Below are positions 9,850-17,226 of a DNA stretch of 17,226 nt, one piece after another (position 1 is the first letter of the stretch; each line of letters opens with the position of its first letter). Origin of the DNA: Larix sibirica. Taxonomy: Eukaryota > Streptophyta > Pinopsida > Pinales > Pinaceae. The position numbers were made by a program, and so were the translations under genes. Under the pieces are notes generated by a model that saw only the letters and a list, made by a program, of their open reading frames with translations, did no database searches and was not told the origin of the DNA. The stretch is taken from positions 16,725 to 33,950 of the forward strand of contig NWUY0300029124.1 of the NCBI GenBank assembly GCA_004151065.3, in the 5' to 3' direction.

Positions 9850-10320
9850 TACTTATTAGTTTGGCATCAACTATACTTTAAGGGGCTTATCTTATTTAGT
9901 GGGATTTACAAATTCATATTGGATTGATGATGTTGATGATTGCAAGGCTACGCTTTCAACCTTGGTTTGGGTATAGATGCCTGGTCCACCAAAAATTAAT
10001 ATGCAATCACTATTTTGTCTACAAAGGAAGAGTATCGAGACACTATTAATGCTGATTGAGAAGTTTTTTGGATTTGATAGTTGCTCACATATTTTTTTTC
10101 TTAGAATTACGCTACAAATCTCACATAACGAACATTCTAATTAAGCATTAGTGTACCAAATACATTGGGTTCCATATACACTACATATGTAACTTCATCA
10201 TGATCAAATTCTTAACTTGCAATTTTGATGTTCACAAGATTATGTCATAGATATTTTCACGAAGTACTTAGAAAAGACAAGTCCTTCATATTTGATCCTT
10301 AGGAGTGAAGGTTGTCTTTA
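9850..10320 (+). pseudogene. Copia pol C-terminus (RNase H), broken
   Basis: RNase H removes the RNA strand during cDNA synthesis. FGINYTLRG at about 9859-9886 is followed by LVGFTNSYWIDDVDDCKAT (about 9894-9950), the copia block in which functional relatives read F-x-D-S/A-D-W. Here the catalytic Asp position has become Tyr. Traces of the KKQ-x-V-x-S-T-E-E-Y-R block occur near 9993-10040. TKYIGFHIHYICNFI near 10155-10200 corresponds to the usual TKHIEVHYHF block. DIFTKYLE at 10250-10273 is the diagnostic DIFTK box near the pol end. Several frame changes and stops separate these blocks, so the gene is dead. Confidence 0.75.
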
Positions 10321-10375
10321 AAACATAACATGTACAACCTCCTTCCTTCCCTTTTAACTCAAAGCCAATTTGTAT

Positions 10376-10382
10376 AAGGGGA
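10376..10382 (+). promoter_or_regulatory. Polypurine tract of the copia element
   Basis: AAGGGGA lies immediately before TGTTGG, the typical start of a copia 3' LTR, and about 110 bases after the DIFTK box. This is the expected site of plus-strand DNA priming. The tract is short. Confidence 0.65.
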
Positions 10383-10744
10383 TGTTGGTGCATAATTATA
10401 TACATAATATTTAATTAATTGTGAACATTTAAATAAATGAATCATATATAATAGTTATAATTATCCATTTTATGAATAGATTCCACGTTTAAGTAATCTT
10501 AACTTGGATAACTTTTTATTTAAGTAATCTTAATTTAGATAACTTTTTATTTATTGGTTTAGTGAATTTAAAATAAATAAAAAACACTTTACATAGAAGC
10601 ATTTGCTTTATGAATTAAAAATTTGGATCATTCTTAAATATTGGTAATTGCTAAATGAAAATTTTCCTTTTAATAAATTTACCTCACAAAACTGACTTAT
10701 CTTGTTAAATTTACTATAATAATTATATCGATAGGTGTTTATAT
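10383..10744 (+). repeat. Copia 3' LTR, truncated by NN
   Basis: The stretch begins TGTTGGTGCATAATTATA after the polypurine tract and is strongly AT-rich, as copia LTRs often are. It contains a 31-base tandem duplication (10488-10518 and 10519-10549, TTTAAGTAATCTTAAC type). The end with CA and target duplication is not reached before the NN. No partner 5' LTR is seen elsewhere in the window. Confidence 0.65.
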
Positions 10745-10746
10745 NN
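10745..10746. other. Two ambiguous bases at the LTR/LINE B junction
   Basis: NN separates the copia LTR (GGTGTTTATAT) from TCTTCCCCCATGATG, which matches fragment A from about 6844 onward. LINE homology in B begins right after the NN. Confidence 0.8.
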
Positions 10747-12189
10747 TCTTCCCCCATGATGTCAAATAAATGCAAAAATAGCTCCACAGTCCAGCCATTA
10801 GGCCCAGGAATTTTTTATTTTGCAAACATTTTTAAGGTGTCTTCAACTTCCTTTAAAGTAACAGCCTTACCCAGATCATTTGCCTCCGGATTACTGAAAA
10901 AAAACAGGAAATAATCGAGTAATCTCCAACAACTTCATGAGATCACTATCCCCAGGATCAGTAAAAATATTACCAAAAACGTATTTTCTGGTGGCCTGAA
11001 GTTGTTCCTACCCAGAAATACAGTTTCCCACCTCATCCTCCACGTCCCAAATGGCATTGGAATTCCTTCTATGTGAAGCAAAGGCATGAAAAAAGTTGGA
11101 ATTTTTATCCCCTAATTCCAACCATAAAGCTCGGCTCTTGAGTCTCCAATCAGCTTCTTCCTAATTCAAAATAACTTCCTTTTTTTCTTCAAGAGTTCTA
11201 ATTAAGGTTTGATCATCCAATTCCTCCATAAGTTCAAATTTCCTATAATACGCTTCTTGAATTCGATTCTCCAAGTCTCTGTACTCTTTTAGATCCTACG
11301 CCTTTTGATTTTTTATCCATTTGGTTACAACATCTTTTAATTTCCTCAGCTTGTGAAGAAGATGATCCACAGGATTCAAATCATCGCCATGATTAGAACA
11401 CAACCAAAACTGTCTAACTGCCACACAGAAGTTTAAATTCTGAAGCCAGGAATAGTTAAATTTAAAAGGAAACTTCCTCAAAATAACTTTGTCATCACTT
11501 TGAAAGAACACTGACCAGTGATCTGAAAATATGGCCTCCCCAATCCAAGATCTATGGTGTCAAAAAATTTGAAGCAAAGACCTACTAACCAAAAAACGAC
11601 CAATCCTTTTGTGAATACCTTCCCCACCCGCTTTTCCATTTGTCCACGTAGGAAGAAGAGAAGCAGGAGAAATATCAACCAAATCAAATTTAATCAACAT
11701 ATCTAAGAAAAAGTCAGCAAGATCATCCTTTTGAGCCAAAGGGACCCAAACTTCTGCAGAACTTAAGGTGAAATTCATATCACATAGAATAATAAGATTG
11801 TCCATATTAGGAGTCCAAAATTCATCAGAGAATCCCAAAAAACTATTCTACCTGAATAAGGCCCAGAACAGTTTAACACAGAGAAATTGAAATTTTGTAA
11901 CAAACTCCGTCCATTCATCAGAATGCCCCAATTTGTTTTGTAGGTATTGAATTGGAAGAGATGAGGATTCCAGCCAACAATGAGACCTCTAGACCTACCA
12001 GAGGCACTGACCGCAGAAAAATCCCATCCTGGTAAGATATTGGCAAGCTTCAAAATAGCTAAGGAATCCACACACATCGTTTCCTGAAAAAAGAATAATT
12101 TCTAGGCTAGTAGCACTAAAGAGTTTAGATAAAGCCCTACCCCGGGTAGCCTTACCTAGAACCCTAACGTTTAAAGCCAGGATCAACAC
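10747..12189 (-). pseudogene. LINE ORF2 5' part (APE-type endonuclease and linker), broken
   Basis: The endonuclease nicks target DNA to prime reverse transcription. The start block LNVRVLGKATRG lies at about 12174-12139, where the family has NVRGLG. The catalytic QET is at 12086-12078 after a frameshift. ASGRSRGLIVGW follows near 12000-11965 and NCSGPYSGRIVFWDSL after it. CDMNFT is near 11784-11767 (GDFN in the family, so Gly is replaced by Cys). KRIGRFLVSRS near 11610-11580 has Gly where the family has Asp in R-[IL]-D-R-F. FSDHW at 11529-11515 keeps the catalytic SDH. The linker then matches fragment A, and the RT motif (altered to KIPGPNG) near 10812-10792 is the last part before the NN. 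Frameshifts near 12085 and 11830 and stops elsewhere make it non-functional. Confidence 0.85.
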
Positions 12190-13681
12190 TAATCAACATT
12201 GATAGAGGGATGCATCGCTCTAAGTGCCCTAGGGTTAGGAGAAACACCAGTTGGAGAACAAGCTTAATCAATTCTGACAGACATGGGAGTAAACCCATCT
12301 TCCACCAAACCATCAAACTTCCTAATGCCTTTCTTTTTTGACTTCCTAACCGTAACATTTTGAAACTGAATACAATCAGAGGGTTTCACATCATAATTTA
12401 AGGAGGGTTTTTAGAAAAAATAGTCAAGGGTGGAAAACAAGGAACCTCAAAACTAGGGTTGTAGCCGCTTTCAGCTAGCACAACTTTATCCTCAAAAGTA
12501 AGAACCCTGGCTGCACTCTCCCGATAGGTAGGTGGTGACTTAGGGTGAACCACCAGAGGTTCTATGGATTTAGAGTTAAGATTTAGCTGAGACAACCCAC
12601 CCACCACTAGAAAAGGGGAATTCACAGCATTAAGATTGAGAGACACCTCCCCCCTAGAGATGCTTTGGTCAAGGGATTTTTCAATTTCAACATAAAAATT
12701 GAGTTCTTCTTTAGAAACATTTTTATAAGGAGTTTCATCTGGAGAAGACTTACCCGGAATTTTCCGCGTAGGAGTAGTAGGACTAGAAGTAGGGCTCAAA
12801 CAGTCAAGGGAGGCTTCAAAACCCTAGCAATGACAGTTAGCACCTTTCGCCTTCATATAGAGAGGACACTTTGCAATGGTATGCCCAGTATTCCGACAAC
12901 TAAAACAATGAAAAGGGATCTTAAAGTAGTCCAGACACTGAAAAATAGTTCGAGAACCCCAGATGACCTCAACCTCAGCCAAAAGCCCCATGCACACATC
13001 AAATTCCACCATGATTTTTGCAATTCTGCGGTCAAAACCAAACAGAGTTTTCTTATCCAATCATATGAACTTACCAATAGAATTTGCTAGCCTGATTAAA
13101 ATATTCTCAGTCCAGAGCTCATTCGAGAAGCCCAACAATAACATCCATAAATGGAGGAACCTCTGCTTTTCACGAACAGGGTCAAAGGCAACATGCCATT
13201 TCTTCAACCAGAGAGAACCATCCTTGAAAAGCCATGTTCTCTAGAGAATCTCATCCACAAATTCATTGCTAGAAAAAACAAATAAAATCCAACAATTTAC
13301 CAAGAGGTTTACCCGAGGGGCCAACCCAACCAAAGGTGTCCAATGCGTGTTCACCCACGCCAGAATCTCCTCTCTACTTCTAGAAGTAAACTCCCTATGC
13401 CCAACCATAGCTCGATTAGCCAGAAGATCAACTCTGTCAAGGTTGCAATTAGGTTTTATGTTGTATTGCTCCCTACCCTCTCTAGCTTTGACTAATTTTG
13501 TTTGGCAGCGTGCCCTAGCTCTAACCCCAAAGCGATTAGGGTTAACAATCCTGGACACAGAGCTATCTGGAGCCGTCTTAACGTCTGTAGGAATGTCGAA
13601 AGGAGTTTTAGAAAGGATGTTAACCCCACCCATAGAGGAGGAAAGGTTAACCTTTGACGGGGATACAAAAGCAGGATCCAT
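12189..13681 (-). pseudogene. LINE ORF1 (nucleic-acid-binding protein with zinc knuckle), broken
   Basis: ORF1 proteins coat LINE RNA. I choose ATG at 13679-13681 (MDPAFVSPSKVN) as the start; an upstream in-frame ATG at 13808-13810 is also possible. The region EEILAWVNTHWTPLVGL, then RTWLFKDGSLWLKKWHVAFD and LLLGFSNELWTENILIRLA, matches the DUF4283-type domain of plant LINE and gag-like proteins. The zinc knuckle HCFSCRNTGHTIAKC at 12866-12910 keeps CX2CX4HX4C. A Ser/Pro/Thr-rich tail follows. One frame runs from the start to 12398 with only three stops: TAG 13241-13243, TGA 13061-13063 and TAG 12824-12826. A one-base shift near 12400-12415 then leads through VTVRKSKKKGIRKFDG, past a TAA near 12266, to a TAG at 12189-12191. 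Confidence 0.8.
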
Positions 13682-13815
13682 AACAACATGTGAAATCCTC
13701 CACAAAAAGGAAAAAGGACAAAACCTTAAAAAGGAGCAGCCACCTGTCAGGAACCGTGATCCTCCCTGTGCTCTTTTCCTCTCCATGTTCCTTTCACCCA
13801 TCTTGGGCAACTATT
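13682..13815 (-). other. LINE B 5' leader
   Basis: This is the stretch between the apparent element start and the chosen ORF1 ATG. It is free of stops in the ORF1 frame, so it could also be coding from the ATG at 13810. Plant LINEs carry an internal promoter in their 5' leader, but no specific promoter motif can be recognised here. Confidence 0.4.
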
Positions 13816-15560
13816 AATTAATAATTTGGTCAAGTAGAATTCTTGCAAAATTACAATGATGTGGAGTTTTTGTTAAAGTCCATCACACTATTTGTGATAT
13901 GTCATGACATCTCGTTAGACTTTTGATCAACTAATGTACTTTATTATTAAATGTAGCATTTCACAACTTGGTGCCTCGTTGGTCTTAAAAGAATTATTAA
14001 TTTTTCAAACAACCACTTAAAATAATATTTTAAGTACTAAGAGTTCATGTGGACAAAGGAATCTGGGTAATTTACATGAAAAGTTATTTTAATGATCAGC
14101 CAAGGCAATGTGCATTATGGTTATCACTAGTTCGTTGGTGCACGTTAATTAGGCGAATATAGGCGTTTAGATATTATTTGAGATTTTGGATTTTCTTGAA
14201 CGAAACAACAAGATTAACCCGAGTATAACAAGTGTACAATCGAGATTCATTTCATGGCCGTCATATCTTGTTATGCTTAAATGCATCTTGATTAAGATTT
14301 AAATAAGCTTCAGTTAGGAGTGGTTAAAAAAAATGATAACAATATAGTTCACTAAAATTTTATACTTCATATCAGTTTTCGTTTTATATTAATTAGTTTA
14401 ATGTTTATTACATAAATGGATAACTATAACAATGCAATTAGTTTAATATTTAGCTTTTATTATTTATTATTTATCTTATTTTTTTAAAATAAAATTTACA
14501 TATACAAAAATTTAATCATTTTAATGTTTAATAAAATTTATTACATAGTTTAGAATATTCTAAAACATTTAAAAATATTAAATTCATTTATATATTTAAA
14601 ATATAATTTTAAAAATAACAATTTAGTAAAAAATTATAACAAAATTCTAATAATAATAATCTAAAAAAATCCAATATAAACTATATCAAACTTTGTAAAA
14701 ATTGGTCCAATTAATTGAAAGAATATATTTGGAGATTTAATATCTTTATTCAAATCAACAAATACTTGACTTTTTGATATTTGTTGATATGATATCTTTA
14801 TTTAAATTAATAACAAACATTTTGTTTTTTTAGTCCTCTTGCCTTTTGATGTTAACATAAACTTTTTCACATCTTCTTTACAGAGTCATGATCAATATTG
14901 CACCATATGAAGTCGAAATTTGAATGTAAAATTGTAAATCAAGTGAGGTATATATAATTAAATAGTTTTATTATTTTTATTTTTGTTATTTAGATTAGTT
15001 ACATAACAACATTATTAGTCATAATGGAATGTAAAGTATTTAACTATTTTGAATATAATAAAATTGAAATATAAACATAAATTATAAATAGTAAATATTT
15101 ACAAAAATTTAGAATTTATGAAATAAAAAATAATAATTAAAGAAATTAGTTTAAAATAATTAGAAACGAAAATATAAATTTTACAATTTTAATACTATAT
15201 AAAAGATACATATGAAATATTAAACTATATTTAAATTAAACTTATAATCACATTTATGATAAAGTATAATGATTTTAATTTTATCAATATATTAAAATTT
15301 TAAAATATATTTTGTTTTCTTAATAAAAACTTTACATAGCTTAATGTTTTGCTTAAAATTGAATTGTGGTAAATATTAGTTTGTTTTCTACATATTAAAT
15401 TGTAGAACATTTAGTTACTCTGAAATCATTAATTGTTTTCGTTATTTGCTTTCACATATAGGGACATTTACATACCTTCAAAGAGAGATAAATAAGATAC
15501 TTTGTCTTAAAAAGAGAGTTTAGTTCAGAACACACTACAAGATAATTACATAAACCAACT
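13816..15560. other. Very AT-rich intergenic sequence
   Basis: No gene is supported. From about 14340 the base composition becomes extremely AT-rich, with many A and T runs and no sustained coding frame on either strand. A hairpin with flanking direct repeats occurs at 14741-14809. The segment at 13816-14330 is less extreme but still without recognisable coding or RNA genes. Confidence 0.5.
14754..14788. repeat. Hairpin flanked by short direct repeats
   Basis: Eleven-base perfect arms ATCAACAAATA (14754-14764) and TATTTGTTGAT (14778-14788) enclose a 13-base loop. Nearly identical words TATCTTTATTCAAAT (14741) and TATCTTTATTTAAAT (14793) lie on either side. The arrangement resembles a tiny insertion with target duplication, but in sequence this AT-rich it may be chance. 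Confidence 0.5.
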
Positions 15561-15847
15561 ATTAAAAAACTTGATACATAAAAAATATTAAAATAAAAAG
15601 AAAGAGATGGAAGACATTAATTAAATTTATTGACTTTTTGAGTATGATTGTAAATATAACATTATAAATATAAAAATAAGAATTATTTCTTAAAAAGAAA
15701 TTTAATTGACATTAAAAAACTTATATATAAAAAAATATAAAAAAAGGAAGACATTAATTAAATTCATTGACTTTTTGAGTATGGTTGTAAATATAACATT
15801 ATAAATATAAAAATAAAAATTATTTATTGAAAAGAAATTTAATTGAC
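15561..15847. repeat. Two-copy AT-rich tandem repeat (150 and 137 bases)
   Basis: Both units begin ATTAAAAAACTT (15561 and 15711). Both contain GGAAGACATTAATTAAATT, ATTGACTTTTTGAGTATG and GTAAATATAACATTATAAAT, and both end AATTTAATTGAC. They differ by a deletion of roughly a dozen bases in unit 2 and a few substitutions. Confidence 0.85.
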
Positions 15848-15896
15848 ATTGCTTAGTATAATTAGACACATTTTGACATTGCTTACTACAATTTTT

Positions 15897-15927
15897 AGAT
15901 TTGATGTAGACATAATACATCAAATCT
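15897..15927. repeat. Perfect 12-base inverted repeat
   Basis: AGATTTGATGTA and TACATCAAATCT flank the seven-base loop GACATAA. With a two-base bulge the stem extends a few bases further (TTTAG against CTAAA). It lies just right of the tandem repeats at 15561-15847. It could be the terminus of a small inverted-repeat transposon, but no second copy is seen. Confidence 0.7.
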
Positions 15928-16173
15928 CTAAATATTATTTTCATCATGTGGCCATTTGGTCATGTACACCCAATGTTTCAATACTTATTTCATTCATAGA
16001 CGTAGACTAAATATTCGAAAACTATATAATTTTCAACTAATTTTCAGTCAGTCCATGTGGCTAATTGAACTACTTCATCTATTATGAGGGAGCGTGAATT
16101 CTAACATCAATCCAAGTCATGAATATCTTCGTAGAGTGTACTAGTCTTTGAAACGTATGTCTCACTTCAAATT

Positions 16174-16262
16174 TTAAGAGCTTTCAACAAACCCTACATA
16201 CCCACTTCTTAAGAGCTTTCAACAAACCCTACGTACCCACTTCTTAAGAGCTTTCAACAAAC
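16174..16262. repeat. 35-base tandem repeat, about 2.5 copies
   Basis: TTAAGAGCTTTCAACAAA starts at 16174, 16209 and 16244. The first two units continue with CCCTAC(A/G)TACCCACTTC, and the third diverges into CACATGAAACC after the shared core. Confidence 0.9.
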
Positions 16263-16284
16263 ACATGAAACCAAACCAGCACCT

Positions 16285-16332
16285 GCAGCATGACAAATGA
16301 AGGCTCGAGCAGCATGACAAATGAAGGCTCGA
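16285..16332. repeat. 24-base tandem repeat, two perfect copies
   Basis: Two identical units at 16285-16308 and 16309-16332, GCAGCATGACAAATGAAGGC followed by TCGA. They lie 22 bases after the end of the 35-base repeat. Confidence 0.9.
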
Positions 16333-17226
16333 CCTAGAATTGTGATTTATTCACCCATAAAAAATACAATATATCCTTGTCCCATAAATTATCTTTGTGA
16401 TTATCACACTTTGCACTCTTGTACTTTTGTTTGGAAGCTTCAATACACTTGTCAATCATAATATACATAGAGAACAATGCCATAACCTTTCACATCTATC
16501 ATCTATGTTTAAGTGCGTCTTGAAGGTTGATATACATCAACATTAGCATAACCTTTCACATCCATGAGCTTGAAGGAGTGCCATGGCACATCATTGTCTC
16601 ACCATTTCTTGGAATCGGTGTTGTGCATTTCTTTGTTTTTGAGTTTTGATTTTGTTGGGCTTATTAGTTGATTATGGCTTGAATTCATTTACATACCCTC
16701 TACCTTCGTTTTCAGTTCATCTTCACTGGAGTAATTTAGATTTGTAGGCACTTTCTCATTTTCAAACAATGGATATTTGGGAGACTTTTATTGTAAAGGG
16801 GTTAGGTTTATGGTTTAGTTTGTTAGTTGAGTATGATCAACAACCACTTGTATGATGTGAACGACTATTTGTATCATATGCCGATCAAACTCATGCTAGA
16901 TACACCTTATACTTACATAATGTGAACATGCTCGTTTCACTATTAGTATTATTGCATCATCACCACCTAATCATGGATATCCTCGTTATGCTTCCCTTGA
17001 GACAAGCTTAATTGAACAACCCATCACTTAATGTATGATGATACTGCCACCCATTTAGTCTAATATTTTACAATGCTATGATACTAGCACAACCACAAGT
17101 AAAGTGTAAAGTGGTCCATGAACACCTATAGGTATAGCCAACCACTTAGTTTTGTGGAGATGGTTGGTTGTTAAACAAAGGCTAAACATTAAACTAATTA
17201 ATATAAACATAAAACAAATACTATTT

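Larger units (their letters stand above)
9830..10744 (+). mobile_element. Decayed Ty1/copia retrotransposon, 3' end with LTR
   Basis: Copia-type RNase H coding traces (about 9850-10300) are followed by a polypurine tract and an LTR start at 10383. The element is cut at the NN at 10745-10746. Gag, integrase and reverse transcriptase of this copy are missing because the left side passes directly into gypsy sequence. Both elements point the same way on +. Confidence 0.75.
10747..13815 (-). mobile_element. LINE fragment B (plant L1-type), 5' portion with ORF1 and endonuclease
   Basis: Read on the minus strand this is the 5' two-thirds of an L1-type LINE: a short 5' leader, ORF1 with a DUF4283-like region and zinc knuckle, the ORF2 endonuclease, the linker, and the first RT motif, where it stops at the NN. 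It complements fragment A, overlapping it at 10747-11400. The 5' end is placed at about 13815, where coding-like and GC-balanced sequence passes into AT-rich DNA. I could not find a target-site duplication because the 3' end is missing. Confidence 0.85.
15928..17226. other. Intergenic sequence with short tandem repeats
   Basis: No coding frame, tRNA or rRNA is supported. Apart from the short repeats listed separately, the word CATAACCTTTCACATC occurs twice (16481-16496 and 16547-16562). A 12-base palindrome GTGCCATGGCAC lies at 16578-16589. The last 600 bases show no recognisable feature. Confidence 0.5.

Noticed and set aside
12665-13817. Long + frames (141, 93 and 183 codons) opposite LINE B
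   Set aside because: They are antisense shadows of ORF1, whose zinc knuckle and DUF4283-like blocks are on the minus strand.
13960-13985. Possible primer-binding or leader remnant (CTTGGTGCCTCGTTGG)
   Set aside because: It faintly resembles the TTTGGCGCCGTTGCC leader of some plant gypsy elements, but there is no LTR edge beside it and too many mismatches.
15702-15947. 81-codon minus frame, Phe/Tyr/Asn-rich
   Set aside because: It spans the AT-rich tandem repeat and hairpin; composition explains it.
16174-16332. Possible CRISPR-like array
   Set aside because: The units are contiguous with no spacers, and the context is plant nuclear DNA.
16578-16589. Palindrome GTGCCATGGCAC as a regulatory site
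   Set aside because: A single 12-base palindrome without gene context is not enough support.
1-17226. tRNA, rRNA or organellar insertions
   Set aside because: No cloverleaf, rRNA core motif or recognisable plastid or mitochondrial gene segment was seen on either strand.

Overview
The window looks like nuclear DNA of a flowering plant, probably a eudicot. The signs are long AT-rich non-coding stretches, a spliced gene end with consensus GT/AG borders and a 103-base intron, and decayed plant retrotransposons of three classes: an L1-type LINE, a Ty3/gypsy and a Ty1/copia element. I cannot name the species. No gene in the window is complete and intact. The only host gene I can support is the 3' end of a small acidic, helical protein at positions 2-464.

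Layout, left to right. 1-464: last two exons of the host gene on +. 465-758: 3' flank. 759-1790: a large direct duplication with a partial third copy. 1848-2053: a 103-base tandem duplication with C-rich tracts. 2054-3640: non-coding, with a possible decayed reading frame on -. 3641-4203: an A-rich region with diverged repeats of roughly 100 bases and a 111-codon open frame on +. 4204-5604: AT-rich spacer. 5606-7494: LINE fragment A on - (endonuclease-RT linker, reverse transcriptase, start of the post-RT region). 7496 to about 9790: decayed Ty3/gypsy gag and protease on +. About 9830-10744: 3' end of a decayed Ty1/copia pol, then its polypurine tract and 3' LTR, on +. 10747 to about 13815: LINE fragment B on - (ORF1, endonuclease, linker, first RT block). 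13816-17226: very AT-rich sequence with tandem repeats, hairpins and no supported gene.

The most notable structural point is that the only ambiguous bases (5605, 7495, 10745-10746) sit exactly at the ends of the LINE fragments. The two fragments carry complementary parts of one LINE family and overlap in homologous sequence of about 650 bases that differs at many sites. Either two truncated LINE copies flank a gypsy/copia island, or the ambiguous bases mark joins between unrelated contigs. The order of segments between 5605 and 10746 should therefore be treated as provisional.

All transposon reading frames are broken by stops and frameshifts, so no activity is expected. Several stops sit where the family has Arg, Gln or Trp codons, which fits C-to-T decay of methylated DNA. 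I found no convincing previously undescribed system. The best leads are the assembly-boundary pattern, the direct duplications and the unexplained 111-codon frame.
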